The position numbers and the translations under genes were made by a program. Shown here piece after piece: positions 1 through 13,069 of a stretch of 64,000 nt of DNA. Location: positions 285,159 through 349,158 of the forward strand of contig VWZF01003012.1 of NCBI GenBank assembly GCA_013396755.1, in the 5' to 3' direction. This DNA is from Sclerurus mexicanus. Its lineage: Eukaryota > Chordata > Aves > Passeriformes > Furnariidae. How positions within the stretch are numbered: position 1 is the first letter of the stretch; each line of letters begins with the position of its first letter. The notes beneath the pieces were generated by a model, which made no database searches, was not told the origin of the DNA, and was given only the letters and a program-made list of their open reading frames with translations.

Positions 1-1208
1 CACAGGAAAGGACGTGGTAAGGCTGGCTGTTAAGGAGTAGTAGAGTAATAGGACTTGCTGTGCTTTGTTTTCATTACCGAAGGCCGAAAAAGTTTTCAGC
101 CTAGCCTTACTCACAAAACTGTACATACCACTGAAGACAATGAAACTGAAGCTAATGTTCCCAAAGACAAATAATTAACAGAGAGCTAAAACCTTCTCCT
201 GTCAAATCTTTTAGGAAAGTTCAAGAAAAATGTCAGTATCTTCACATTATACTGAATTAAATGAGACTTGGGAAATTCAATGGGACACACTTGAGAATTC
301 AGTTTGTAATACTACAGTTGTTGTAATCATTCTATTTGCTTCCTGATTTTAAGTTCAGGCATTTTCCAAGACATCAGTGTTTGTGTTACAATAACACTCA
401 TTACTTTGTGGATCTGTCATTCCACTGGTCTTTTCAGTGTGTAACTTAGTAGCACTGATGAATGTGTTAGTCTTTTAAGCAAGAGAATAATGCAGAAGAA
501 AGTAAGGATGTTTGGTGGTGGGTTTTTTTGTTTGGTTGGTTGGGTTTTTTTCTTTACATAAAAAAGGTGTAATGAGTTAGTATCTAGGCACTAGGATGGC
601 TGTTCTGACTTTGACTCAGATTTTCTATGTTACTTTGGGACCTCTAGAGGTGCATCTGTGGGATTTGTTAGTCAAAACCAAGAATTGAAATGCCCTGTGC
701 CAGTCATCTTCTCAGTTTTGCTGATACAGCTTAGGCCCTTTCCCCATCTGGGCTCTCACAAATCTTACCTGCTTCTCTTTGTGTTTGGGGTACTTTTTCT
801 TGTTCTGGTAACTGCACTGGTTCCCTTGCATGATGAACTTGGAGGTTACTAGGGTAAAAAATTTTGCTACTGCCACTCCTAAAATACATATGCTTATTTC
901 ATGTTTGCTTACTACACCATCTTAGCACGCAGGGCCAATACAGAAGAGGAGGCCAGAAGACGGGCCAGGAGGGGAGCTTTCAGGATTTAAAATGCCTGAG
1001 GCTGCTGTAGCACCATACTGCTACTTTGGCCTGAGATGTAGACAATAAATAACACGTCATATAACCCTTTTTCCTAACTGGAATTACTAGAGTAAGATAG
1101 GAACATTAAGATCCACTAAGTGATATGTTAATAGTAAAGCAAAGTGCAGATGACAAACTGTAGCCTCCCATTTTTTGTCTGTTCTCTGGTATGAACAGAT
1201 GCTGTAGA
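1..1208. other. Non-genic stretch, no repeat family recognised
   Basis: AT-rich DNA with stop codons in all frames at short spacing. I see no exon-like open frame with splice signals, no RNA gene and no recognisable mobile element. There is a T/G-rich patch near 510-555. It is probably intergenic or intronic. Confidence 0.5.
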
Positions 1209-1352
1209 GTCATAGGAGCACAGAACCACAGAACATCTTGGGTTGGAAGGGATCTTAAAGATCATCTAGTTCCAAACCTCCTGCCATGGGCAGGGACACC
1301 TTTCACTCAATGAAGTTGCTCAGAGCCCTATCCAACCTGGCCTTAAACACTT
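1209..1352 (-). mobile_element. CR1 LINE 3' end, truncated by assembly gap
   Basis: The + strand reads as the reverse complement of an avian CR1 3' end. It opens with the AGAACCACAGAAC-type tail, then the TTGGGTTGGAAGGGATCTTA core and the ATCATCTAGTTCCAA block that typify CR1 3' untranslated regions. The element therefore lies on the minus strand with its 3' end at the left. Only about 144 bases are visible before the run of Ns. No CR1 sequence is seen to the right of the gap, so its 5' limit lies inside the gap. Confidence 0.85.
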
Positions 1353-1912
1353 NNNNNNNNNNNNNNNNNNNNNNNNNNNNNNNNNNNNNNNNNNNNNNNN
1401 NNNNNNNNNNNNNNNNNNNNNNNNNNNNNNNNNNNNNNNNNNNNNNNNNNNNNNNNNNNNNNNNNNNNNNNNNNNNNNNNNNNNNNNNNNNNNNNNNNNN
1501 NNNNNNNNNNNNNNNNNNNNNNNNNNNNNNNNNNNNNNNNNNNNNNNNNNNNNNNNNNNNNNNNNNNNNNNNNNNNNNNNNNNNNNNNNNNNNNNNNNNN
1601 NNNNNNNNNNNNNNNNNNNNNNNNNNNNNNNNNNNNNNNNNNNNNNNNNNNNNNNNNNNNNNNNNNNNNNNNNNNNNNNNNNNNNNNNNNNNNNNNNNNN
1701 NNNNNNNNNNNNNNNNNNNNNNNNNNNNNNNNNNNNNNNNNNNNNNNNNNNNNNNNNNNNNNNNNNNNNNNNNNNNNNNNNNNNNNNNNNNNNNNNNNNN
1801 NNNNNNNNNNNNNNNNNNNNNNNNNNNNNNNNNNNNNNNNNNNNNNNNNNNNNNNNNNNNNNNNNNNNNNNNNNNNNNNNNNNNNNNNNNNNNNNNNNNN
1901 NNNNNNNNNNNN
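1353..1912. other. Assembly gap (560 N)
   Basis: A run of 560 undetermined bases. The left flank is a CR1 3' end and the right flank is unique AT-rich sequence, so the gap probably contains the rest of that CR1 and perhaps other repeats. Open frames that cross it on both strands are meaningless. Confidence 0.99.
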
Positions 1913-4752
1913 AAGAAAGTAAAAACTTTCATTTGAAAATAGTCAGGACAGAGGCATAGTTGTCTGATGGACTAGGACACATGGCTGGATAAACTAGAAT
2001 TAACCTAATCATCTCCTTTTGTTTTCTATGGGTCATTTGCACCATTGTTTTTGTAGACCACATTGAGGTTCTTAGGTCTGTGTTAGCAGGGTCTGTCTCT
2101 CATATATTTGTACAGTGTGCAGCACAAGAGTGTGATGGTATCTCTCTGTACATATTCCATAATTAATACCTGATTGTTTCCTGGAAACTCAGTCACTATT
2201 TGACTAGATGATGGTGAATAAAGTAGTGTTAGTGTTCAGGTCATATTGAAACCTTAATCTCTTGCAAAATATTTCTATGCAAGACCAGTCATAGGGACTG
2301 TATCTGGGTAATTCTCTACATTATTTAGTTGACTTTTTCAGTTAAGTAGCTTTGTCTATCCAACTTTTCTCATGCCCCATGAGAAAAGTCCCTTGTGTCC
2401 CTTATTTAAGGTGGAAGTTCTTCATTGATCTTTTTCTTTCAGAGATCTGGTAAAGTGGTGAACTCTGCTTTCCATCAAGGACAACTGACTGGCATCTGTG
2501 TGCAGGTCCTGATCCAACCAAGTGTGCACTTCCTAAGTCGAGGGTAGCCTTTAGGTGAACTGCACTTAAAATGGAATGCATACCTTTCTGGATTGAATTT
2601 TTAAACACCGAAGTAATTTTAATCAGAAACCCTTATGATTAAAGTGATAATTTTATTTCCCAAAGAAGATCTCTAGGAACTTCTGAGTAAATCTATAGTG
2701 CAGATTTCCTTGGTTAGCTCTATCATTATGAATGTTTTTTGCTTGCATTTTTGCAATGTGAAATAATGTGTCACTTAGCCTTTTTTCCTTTTTTTTGCCT
2801 TAGAGAATAATAATGTAATATACTGTACAACTTGAGGTTATGTCTTGCCTGTCAGAATTTGTTCTAGATCACCAGTTGGCCTGATTAAGGTAGGGTCAAA
2901 CCACAAGTAAATGAAAGGTCTCTCAGCTGCCAGCTGCAGTAATAAAGTTAATGTTTAATAGGAAAGAAGAGTGTTCAATCAAGCTAGTTTCTAAATATTT
3001 TTGTAGCTCCTTGGGCTCATTTCTGGACAAAGACAAACCTTTTTTTAAAGTGTATTATAAAAGAATAATTATAATTTTAATTTGACACACAGAAACATCT
3101 TAGCTCTTGGGCCCTCAGCTCTTTGAAATAATCAGGATGTCTTTCATAGTTGTCCATACTGGTTAACAGTGGATTGAAATACAGAAATCAAAATTTTTAG
3201 GGGCTGGGAAGGAGGAAAATGAAATTATGATATTTTTCAAAGAGCGTAATGCTGGAGGCATACTTGCACTTGCTGTACTTTCTCACTGAAGGTGAGACTT
3301 GATGGATATGTGTAAGGAAGCCCTAATTCTTCTTTCTGGCTTCTGGGCATCCTTATTTCATGGGACAGAGTGCAGAGATAATCTCCACACCTATGGAAAA
3401 AATTGACCTTAAGACAAGTGTTTTTGAACGGACAAAGGTAACAAAGCAAAGATTGAAGAGAGTGATTCTCTGATTTCTGATTGAGAAATAATGTCTAACC
3501 ACTGGAACTGACAACCTCATGTTGTGTATAAATATGATAATAAAGGCAGAAGAAAAAGATCCTTTTTTAGGATTTTTTTTTCAGAATTAATGATGGACTC
3601 GCATGAATTCATAAAGTGAGGGAAATACAGTATTTGAGTTACATGTAGAAGGAACAAGACACCTTGTGATGAAGCTAATAGTGTTTTCATGTGCACCATA
3701 GCTGCATTTGTGAACAAATAGTCCCCTGCAAGTTTTAATTATAGATTTTCTATTACTAGTGATATACTACATTGTTACTACTCTTGACATCCAACTATAA
3801 AAAATAAGGCTGTAAAAGTCACAGCAATTTATGCAGCTCTGCAAGGTGTTCCTAGAACTGCATAATATTCCTTATAATTTATCTAAGAAAATATAGATTC
3901 AATCCAATGCTCCACAACTTCTTTTGGGACCAGATCAATAGGAGACAGGGAATATATTAGATGTTTGCCTTTGCCACAGAGGGAATTTGGCAGGGAAAGA
4001 ACTGCAGTGGATCTGCCTGCTTTCTGTTGAGTTTGTTCTGGCTCACTAATGAATCATGTGACTTCTGACTCCTGTGTGCTGACAGAAATTCAAAATGAGG
4101 GGAGAGAAGATGCTTACTACCTGTTCTCTCTGCCCTCGTGGAACAGGCAAGATTATTTGTGGCAGAAACAAAGGGTGCTGACTGTATGAGAGAGGTGATT
4201 TGAGCTTAGTTTTTCTTACCATGTCTGTATGGTGATGCTGGCTTGCTGCTTAGGTTGGAGTGCCCTCCTTGTCCATGCTGCTGATGTGCTGGCATATGTA
4301 CTAATTAGTCTGCAGCCCGCAAGTCACGTTGGAAGACACTTCAAGTAAGAATTTCAATACTTCAGTGCTCTTGGCCAGCTAATATGACAACTTCTGCAGG
4401 TGTTATAACAAATAAGTATGAATTCCAGATGTCTAGCAGACATCAAACAGAAAAGAACAGTAACAGAAGAAAATAGCTGTTCTGATGATCTGTGTGTTGT
4501 ACGTCTTTTTTCTGGAAGGATACTTCACAAGTACAGATTTGTGTATGTACACACCTCATTATTCTTCTGAAAAAAATGGAAATAAAACTAACTTGACCTC
4601 AGTGGTGTGAAACCTCTGACTTAAATATGAACCAGGCTGCATGTGCCTTTGTTTTCAGATAGACAATTTATGATCTCATTGACAGTTTTCTGCTCCTCAT
4701 TCCTATAAATGTTTTTCTTTGAATATTTGAGTAACTCTTCAGTGTGCATCTC
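1913..4752. other. Non-genic stretch, no repeat family recognised
   Basis: AT-rich single-copy-looking DNA. The longest open frames here are about 70 codons and match nothing I recognise. I see no RNA gene, no LTR and no clear CR1. Confidence 0.45.
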
Positions 4753-5337
4753 TGTTTAACCCCAGCCAGCAACCAAGTACCACGAACTACTTGTGCATTC
4801 TCCCACCACCAGGATGGAGAAGAGAATCAGAAGGGTAAAATGTAGAAAGCTTGTGGGTTGAGATAAAGAGAGTTTAATGGGGAAAGCAAATACTGCACAC
4901 AAGAAAAGAAAAACCAGGAACTAATTCACTGCTTCCCATGGGCTGACAGGTGTTCAGCCTCTTCAGGAAAGCAGGGCCCAATCACGTGTGATGGTTTCTG
5001 GGGAAAACAAACGAAATCACTCTGAACATCTCCCTTTTCCTCCTTTCCCCCCCCCATTTTATATATTGGGCATGCTGTCACATGGTATGGAATATCCCTT
5101 TGGTCAGTCTGGGTCACCTGTCCTAGCTGTATCTCCTCCCAGCCTCCTGGCTACCCCCAGCCTCCTCACCAGTGTGGCAGTACAAAAAGGAGAAAAGGTC
5201 TTGACTCTGTGTCAGCCCTGCTCAGCAATAACAAAAACATATCTATATTATCAACCCTATGTTCAGCACAAAACTAAAACAGACCCATATCAGCCACTGT
5301 GAAGAAAATTAACTCTATCCCAGCCAAAACCAGCACA
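4753..5337 (-). mobile_element. Solo LTR of an avian endogenous retrovirus
   Basis: The block starts near TGTTTAACCCCAGCCAGC and ends in CCAAAACCAGCACA, so it has TG...CA-like limits. Its sequence resembles an abundant avian ERV LTR family (recalled, not searched). Read on the minus strand, it has the start-side TGTGCTGG...GAGTTAATTTTC block, a TATA-type box (reverse complement of 5056-5068) and an ATTAAA polyadenylation-type signal (reverse complement of 4873-4878). Promoter then poly(A) signal is the order expected of U3-R-U5. No internal retroviral genes flank it, so it is probably a solo LTR left by recombination. I could not find a clean target-site duplication. Its outer ends are diverged, so limits are good to about 10 bases. 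Confidence 0.75.
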
Positions 5338-8300
5338 GTATATTCTGTTCGATGATCTAGCCCAATTTTTTTGGAAACTGCATTAGTTAACCTTCTTTTA
5401 ACAAGTTGTCTAGGTATCCTGAACAAGTCTTAGAACACCCTATGTAAGGTTCCATCCTTCTTGAGATTTTTCTCTTCTAGTGCCATTTCTTCAGCCAAGA
5501 AGACAGTAAAACTTTTCAAGATACATTTGCAGTTTTGAGCATTGCAATAGGCTGTTATTCTGCCGTACACTGCTTGTGTACTCTGTTCCTGAAAGTGGCT
5601 CATGCTTATGAAAAAATTAAGAAAGGTGCAGATAAATGTGATATCAATAGGTATCTCATGTCAAAGTATTAATTTGGGCTTTTTGATTTTATTTAAACCT
5701 TTTTCCCTCCAATGGATTTGTCTAATTTCTTTTTCAATTTCAATACATGTCTATTGTCCACAACATTTTACAGCAGTGAATGCCTGAGAGAGAGCAGGAC
5801 CATGCAACTTGTAATAGGCACATAGATTTGCAGCCATGAATCCCAAATGGAAGACAATACCTCTGTCTAGTCTGTGGTTAGACCTTTAATATTTCTTTCC
5901 AAGTGGGTTTAGGGTCTCATTCCTTTTCTGGCGCTTCCTTCTAATACATTTAAGCAGCAGATTGAATCAATATATTGATTTCAATAAAGATAATTTTTTT
6001 AGGGTATAAATTTTCCCTATATATGACATAAAAGGTACATAAAAGAAACTGAGTAGCAGCCATCTATGAGCTTGATATTAAAATCCTTAAATTCCACTTG
6101 CAAATCTAGGCTATAGATTTGAATTAAGACATTTTGTGTTACAGAATTTGATGTCTCTTCAGAGATATTGTAGATCTTCATAATTACACTTATACTAAGC
6201 AAAGCATTTATCTCCCGAGTATTCTTTTCCTCCTATTTTCTAAGAGATGACTTTTTTTGAACTTATCTATCTCTGTGTATTGGAAATGTCAGTTTGTTGT
6301 TTAGTATTTAAGAAAAATTAAGTAGAATATTTCTTTTCTACTTTCTAGTAGAATGCATCCCAAAAACCCCACTGATTGCATCCTGCGTCGGTATTGTGGA
6401 TGCTGTGTTCAGTTCAGACAAAAAGGAACTTTTGAACAGCCTAAAAGTAAAAAGTCAACAGTGACGAAAAGAGGCACAGAGTTGCTGCTATACAAGTAGA
6501 AAGTAAAAAATTGTGAGGAGTAAGACAGAGGCAAATAAAATCAGTAGTTACTATAAAAAAAAAAAAGGTGAATATTCCCTATTTCACATAGCAAAAATTC
6601 CTAAGGGTATCAAATTAAACTACAAAGTGTCAGGTTTTAAAAGTTGGGGTTTTTTAGTTGTTTGTTAGAGGAATTTAATACCTACCTAACAGACTTGTAT
6701 CTTTGTGTTTTGTCTTCAGAGAGGTTAAGAAACAAATTAAAGCCTATAAATTGGCATTGAACCACTTCTGATCACATAGACTTTTACTTTCAGTAACTGC
6801 AAAAGCCTGAAGCAACAATTAAATAAGGCTTTGTAAGCATTTAAGTGCGGTAGCCAAGCTATTGAACCAGGTCTAGGAAAGGTCTTGAAAACTGTCGCAT
6901 TTTTTTGAGACTAGCTTTTCCTCCCCTAAATGAAGAAGGTTAAGTATTCAACTAATGTTTTTTGCAAAATTCCCAGATCTTTTTGTCCCTGGGGACATTG
7001 CCACTAGTATCTAAACTATACTCCAAGTTTTTCTTCTGAGTTTGGCCTTTATATGCTTTGTCCATTCATTTCACTGTTTGTTATGAGTCAGTTTTTCTGT
7101 TGACTCGTTTGCTTTTAGGCCTTGCAAATGTGAATATATAGAGTCTCAATCTGCAGGTGAAAGATAACCATAACTGGCTAGAAAATGTAAAAAGTGTCTT
7201 AGAGACACAAGATCCTGGAGTCAATATAGTGCATCATCTTTAGGCAGAAGCTAGGCCAGGTTACATGCAGCCACTGCAGGGTTTAACACAATCCAGTGTT
7301 TCAGATTACTGCTGCAGATTGCTGCAAATCCTTATACCTAGAAGTTGTTATCACAGAAACAAAGGACAGTGTGTATGCAAACTGGTAAATTGTGCTTCTC
7401 TCCCACGGGTTTGAGGGTCCAATCCTGTGCTTGCATTGAGTTTGGCTTTAGGTCAGCTCTGTGTGTTATCAGTCTTCTTGTTGTGTGGGCATGTGGAAAT
7501 ACGAAAAGCAGCATGATAAGCCGCTGCTTTTTCCAATCTCTTTTTTTTTTTTTTTTTTTTGTCTGTTTGAATGCATTTATTTGCTAGGATTCTAAACCTG
7601 TAATACAGAAAGTGGAGCCTGTGATCAGTTTTGTTTTGTTAAATGTTAGATCTTTGGAGTAGGACCTGTGTACTCCCATGTTTTATAAATCCCCGTGTAT
7701 ATTCACAGTGATGCAGAAATACTTATTCTTACTGGAAGAGGAAACTGTAAAAAAGGACCAGGAGAAGATCTGTGCATCTGAAAGCACTAAATCTAGTGCA
7801 AAGATTCCTGAAAGTTCCCAAGACCATTAACATTTCTAATATCTAGAGTTAACGTTCATGGGTTTCAGCTGATATTTTCCAGTGCTCACATTCTAAAATG
7901 AACCACCTTTGGGGATTTAAAAGCAATTTCTTTTTTGTTTCCAGAGAGATTTAAATATCTCAAAACAAATTTTACTTACGGAAATAAATATATTTATAAA
8001 TGGCTATAGATCAGTTTAATTTTCTCTGTTTTATGTTTCTTACTTTTTCAACTGGAAAGATGCTGGTCTGCTACAAAGGGACTTGATTTTTAATTATCTT
8101 AAAACATTTTATAATTGTAAACAAATAGCTCTATGCTTTAAAAATTTGTAATCAGTTAAAACTTTACTGTCCTTAAAAGGTGCATGTTTGTCTAGTTTAA
8201 GGAAAGATGCTCTTTCGCTCTCCTTATCTTCCACAAAAAGATGCATCTCCTGGAGAAAATAGTGACATTTGTTGCTTCAGCAAGATATAAGGCGTGAAAG

Positions 8301-9509
8301 ATGTATGAACTGGGGAATCTCCTTTTCTCTTGGTTTGATTACATCTTCTGGTAGATCAGAAGTCTGTTAAGGGCCTTTAGAAAATGCTGCACAGTCTGGC
8401 TTTCTCTCTACCTGATAAAATAATTCTCTTTTGTTTAAGCTAGTAGAAGGAGAAAGTTGACAGCATGGATGTACCTTAGAGACATGTGGCTGGCTTGGGG
8501 ATTGAGTGTAAACTCGTGGGGACTAGAGCTGTAGTGAAATATTAAAGAACAATACTATTTCAAATGTACTGAGAGATCTCCGTAAAATAAACTGTTGTCT
8601 TTTCTTGGGTATGTAGGTGTGCCATAGAAGAGTGTATAGTAGGTAAAAAACAACTCAGCAGGCTCTATATTTTGACACCACTCTGTAGACATAAGGTCTT
8701 ATGAAGGACAACATTTATTTGATCTCCTTGATGCTGGTTTTTTCATAGCTAAAGACAAAATATCTTTTAATGTATTTTTCAGTTACATTGAGTTTCTAAA
8801 CACTGTCTTTCCTCTGGCCTATATATACTGGATTTTTAGGCTTACAATTTGCAAAGCAGGAAGTTCTTCCTACTGAAAGAATTACATATGTAGTAGTGAA
8901 TACTGTGTAACTAGTATATAATTATATATGCATCCAAGAGCTTTGACGGCAAAACTTTAATTGATTCTGGTGTTAGTGACCTAAGTCTCTTTGTAATGAA
9001 CTCAGCAGTAGAATGTTTTTATGTTGAGTTGGGATCAAAACCCAGTTGTCGATGGTGAATGTCAACTGAGATAAATAACCAAAATGTCTTTAATGCTAGA
9101 TAAAACTTGAAATTATTTTAAACTTTTAGTTTGTATTTATTCCTCTTGCTGTCAAGTGGCAGTGACTTACCTACTATTGTCTGTGAAATCTGAAATGAGT
9201 CTGGAAGTTAAGAAGTGCCTGTGGACCAATACACAAATCTCAGCCATTGAAGTGTAAATGTAAGAATAATTGGTAGTTCTTTTGCCTAGTAACAGACAGA
9301 AATCCTGTGTTACAGAATCAACTTTTCTACTGATTTTACTTATAGTTCCAATTTCTCCTGCTTCTGTAGAGCTCAGCAATGTATTTAATCTGCATCAGAA
9401 CTTCTACAAATCTTGTGGGTGCTTTCATAGGGGGTTTTGGTCAAAAAACCCACCTGTCTTCCAAGAGCTGCTTGGATTCTTCTTTTGTTAAGGGATTGCT
9501 TTGTTTTCT
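5338..9509. other. Non-genic stretch with low-complexity runs
   Basis: AT-rich DNA without a recognisable gene or repeat family. It contains short poly(A) and poly(T) runs, the largest at 7541-7560. An 80-codon open frame ending near 7587 runs through that poly(T) and is not credible as a gene. Confidence 0.45.
7541..7560. repeat. Poly(T) tract, 20 bases
   Basis: Uninterrupted run of 20 T. It could be the reversed poly(A) tail of a retrocopy, but no retrocopied gene is visible next to it, so simple slippage is as likely. Confidence 0.95.
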
Positions 9510-9960
9510 AGGCACTTACGACAGCTTAGTGGAGCGCTCCCCCTCGCCACCCCCCTCCGTCCACGTGGTCCCTGACATGTCCCATGGGAGAGAGACACAC
9601 AGAGACCACTGGGGAGGGTGCAGAGAGTGAGTTATTCAGTGTGGGTCGGGGTATTTAAAGGTTTAACAGCCAATAGGGAAGGGGTTAACTAAGGGCCAAT
9701 GAGAGGACTTCACATAGCTCTACAAGAAAGGATTCCTGCATACTGAGGTATGGAGATAGAAATCCTCCCAAGGGGTTTTGGGAAGGAGAAGGGTGATTCA
9801 GGGAAAAAAGACAGGGAATCCATGTTACAATACAGAGAAAACTTCTACTGTTAAGCCTACTCCCACAGGCACTAAAGTGATAAAACCAGGAGCTCTGAAT
9901 GAGTTAAACAACCAAGAAAACCTGTGTGAATTTTCATCAGTGAAACTCTGCTGGTGCCTG
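9510..9960 (-). mobile_element. LTR-like block, probably ERV
   Basis: A GC- and CpG-richer island in AT-rich DNA. On the minus strand it shows a promoter-like order: two inverted CCAAT boxes (+ strand CCAAT at 9696-9700 and 9670-9674), then a TTTAAATAC box (reverse complement of 9651-9659), then a leader-like region with CTCTCTCC repeats. That is the layout of a retroviral U3-R-U5. No reading frame of note is present. Both limits are uncertain because I could not identify TG/CA ends or a target-site duplication. A CpG-rich host promoter is the main alternative, but no first exon is evident. Confidence 0.45.
9651..9700 (-). promoter_or_regulatory. Candidate LTR promoter: TATA-like box with two inverted CCAAT boxes
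   Basis: Reading leftwards on the minus strand: ATTGG (complement of 9696-9700), ATTGG (complement of 9670-9674), then TTTAAATA at about 9652-9659. The spacing suits an NF-Y-type plus TATA promoter. It is seen only as motifs; no transcript evidence is available. Confidence 0.35.
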
Positions 9961-11589
9961 TAAACAATTTTTTAGCTAATTTTGTAAAGATAATTATAAC
10001 AATGACTGTAAACCAACATCTGTCTGGTAGCTAATGATGTGTTTTTGCCTTAATGCTAGGGATTTTTTTTATTGCTATGTTGCCTTGGATAGGATACCAG
10101 ATAGGAAACAAATCTTGCTGAAGCCTACCTGGAGTTATCAACAGGTGCATGGCAATCCTCTACTGTCTTTAGGCTAATATTTTAATGCTGAGGTCACTGG
10201 ATCAATGCAATGTTGGGCAGTAAAACAACAGACCATGCAAACACTTCAAGGGTATTTAATATTTGGCTGTAGGTATTAATTTTTGTAATTTCTTTAAGGT
10301 CTGCCACAAGAGACATAGACTTGGCCTTTGCCTTTAGGTTCTTTTTTCTAGAAGGACAAAGGTCAGATGAATGCAAACCCAGATATACAAAGGGTAGTGA
10401 TAACTTAGGGCATTTAAAATGTATTTTAGAATGAGTATCACAGTGTTATTTTGTTCTTTGAAAAACCCTAAATTTTCCTTTGCACTAAAAAGTAACATTT
10501 CATAGACATAAATCCATGAAATAGATTTTTACTGTAATCTTCATTATGAAATATGATTTTCTCTTGTAGCTTTTCACAGTAGTGTTTATATATATGTTGG
10601 AAAAACATCTGTATGACCAAGAATAAAGTCTTCGCAGTGAAAGACATTGTGAGAGTCCCCATGTGTCCCATGTGTATGGAACTCCTGGTCAGAATGAATG
10701 GTCACGGTGTTATGGATGAAATTTGTTAATTTACTGATCAAAACCAAGAGAATATTTTATTATTTTATTTGTCTGAATGTAGAAACTGGTTTGCTTAAAA
10801 ACTTAAGCATCTTTCCAGCAGCCTCAAGAAGATAAGAGCTAATCTAAAGAATTTGCCTTCACCCATCCTGTTCTATAGATGTGTAAATTAAGGTAGTCTG
10901 GTAGATGTGTACAAGGTAGTCTGGTATCGAATCTTATCCAAACAGTTTTCCAGACCTTTCCTTTATCCTTCCTCCCTGACACAGCTGGCAAAGCTAACAG
11001 AGTTCTGGTAATAATTTGCCAAAATCAAATGAATTAAGTATTTTTTATTTTTTACTGAAATAGAGGTTTTAGAAATAGTTTTAGAACTAACAGATTTGAC
11101 CTAAAGTGTTATCTTCTATCTCTTCCTCCCTTCCTTGGTATGCAAACAGAAAACCTTCTGTTTGCATTTACACTGAAGAGAAGTCTTTGCATTCCTTGTT
11201 AATTGCCCAGAAAGGAGAGAAGCTATAACATTAAATCAAGCAAAAGTTGTAACCGAATTGATATATTTAAGGGAACAACATCTCTGAGATCAGTTTCTTT
11301 TAAAACCTTATCTTGTCTCTTTTGATAAGCACCAGTGTAGCCAGGAATCTGTGCTGTTTGTTTCACCTTTCCTTGCATCTCCTTATTCCTTACAGAGCAA
11401 CATTCCTTTTCACTTTTTCCTTTCTTTTAGCTGGTTATTTAAAAACTTTTCTGAATTCATTTTAAAAGTTTTCTAAAACTTTTAAACGTAAAACAATCCC
11501 ACCTTCTGATGGGAGCTCTAGTTTAATAACCTCTGTTTCCCTATCCTGGCTCTGTTCTTACATTCACTGAGAGTCTGTGTATTTTAACA
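9961..11589. other. Non-genic stretch, no repeat family recognised
   Basis: AT-rich DNA with only short chance open frames. A short direct repeat of GGTAGTCTGGTA type is visible near 10890-10926. I see nothing else to annotate. Confidence 0.4.
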
Positions 11590-12530
11590 GTCTAAAGTTA
11601 AAAGCATGCTAATTTCTGTCTCGCTGCCGAGATCAAAACTACTTCTTGGCTCCTGTAACCCCACTTAGCTTGGGAAAAGCCCGCTCCCCACCCCTGTGGC
11701 TGGGACCCCTTTTCCTGAAGTAAGAGACCCCCCTGTACCCTCAACCCACAAGGACAAAGTAAAAGCCCCACGAGAAGTTTTTTCTTGCAAAAACCCCTGG
11801 CATGGCTTTTCAGTTTGTCCCAGCTGTCCCCTGTTCCCCAAAGGCTATCTATACCCCCATGTTCTGTTTAAAGGTGTATCCAGTGATTTTTCTCACATTA
11901 CTACAGTCAAAGCCTAGTGCTGAGTATCAACTGAACTAAGCCAGCAGTTTTCTGTAAAATGTGCGTCTGAAGCCAGCCTTGGATCGACAGCAACACACAG
12001 CAGAGTGTCTGAGTTCCCCCATCACTTTCTAACTGTAACAAAGTCATCTTAAAGAAGCAGAAGCAAAGACATTACTACAGACATCATTTCTACAGAGCCT
12101 TCAGCGTCAGATGAAACTCCATAATCACCCCAAAAGCGGGACCCCCCCTCGGAACTGTGATGCTCCCTCCACCCTAAGGAATTTGGCGGACCTGGTTGAG
12201 AACTGCGAACTTCAGGAATTCTACCTTGCTCAGAGAGGCGTGGCTTAGCCAGCCAAAAGTGAATAAAAACGGGGCTTTGGCACACAGCCGACGTGTGCCT
12301 TGGCAGGGCCCAGACCCTCCAAGCCGCCCAGCTTCCGAGCTGTTGCCTCTTGCCTGCCTTCCACTCAGAGCTGAAATCACTTGGGCATGTGGCAAATGAG
12401 CTGAAGTCACTAAAGCTGCGGTCACACACTGATTTTCCTAATAAAGTTTACCTACTGTTCTTTTTTTATTTTATTTTTTTATTTGACTAAATAAAGTTAA
12501 TTTTTACAAATAAAATTAACTGCTGAAAAT
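11590..12530 (+). mobile_element. GC-richer block with promoter- and poly(A)-like signals, possible LTR
   Basis: Base composition changes sharply here. The block is C-rich at 11640-11870 and 12120-12350. A TATA-like GTGAATAAAAACG lies at about 12260-12272, followed by a C-rich leader and three AATAAA signals at 12440-12445, 12490-12495 and 12509-12514. A promoter-like box, leader and poly(A) signal in this order suggest a + strand LTR, perhaps made of two pieces. The 126-codon minus-strand and 73-codon plus-strand frames inside it match nothing known and probably reflect fewer stop codons in GC-richer DNA. I found no TG/CA ends or target-site duplication. A host 3' exon or non-LTR retrocopy is a fair alternative. 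Confidence 0.3.
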
Positions 12531-13069
12531 CACTCATCGCCCTTCGCCCATAACAACGGTCAACTTGCATATTACAATTACTCTAATACTGCCATCTGAA
12601 AGCCTCACAGAAATGTTGCTATCTATTCTATTTTTTCAGTTTGCAGTGTTTCCTCTTGCAAAATCTGACCAAAGCAACCAGTGAGACCTACTTTTTAAAT
12701 AACTGTATTTTCAGTGGGGTAATGCTGAAATGGGAGAGGTTTTGTGTGTTTTGTATTTACACAACAATGATGTACCAAATCCCTATACTGTGTTTCTTTC
12801 CCTTTTCTCATCAAATTGTGTAAATTTTTGAATGATAGGGCAATTTGAATCATACTTCCTTGTAATCTTGAAATTAAAAAACAAGGAAAGTGGTTTTACA
12901 GCATTTTCTTAAGTGCCACATTTTCTATAACTTGACTCTTGAGGCACTCTGTTGGCTGGCTCATCAAAGAGATTTTCTTCTGTCTGTATGCTTCCTTTGA
13001 AATTAGCTCATTCACCACAGAATTTTAATGCAAAATGCAGCTGATATTCAGTATCTAATCATAGGGAGA

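Noticed and set aside
1286..1936. 216- and 209-codon open frames on both strands
   Set aside because: Almost entirely runs of N in the assembly gap. The readable ends are CR1 and unique noncoding DNA.
4740..5345. Target-site duplication for the LTR at 4753-5337
   Set aside because: The 4-6 bases on each side do not match, and the LTR ends are diverged.
7520..7600. Processed pseudogene with reversed poly(A) tail at the T20 run
   Set aside because: No coding remnant or target-site repeat was found next to the T run.
12049..12429. 126-codon minus-strand frame
   Set aside because: Inside the GC-richer possible LTR. Low-complexity start and no known motif.
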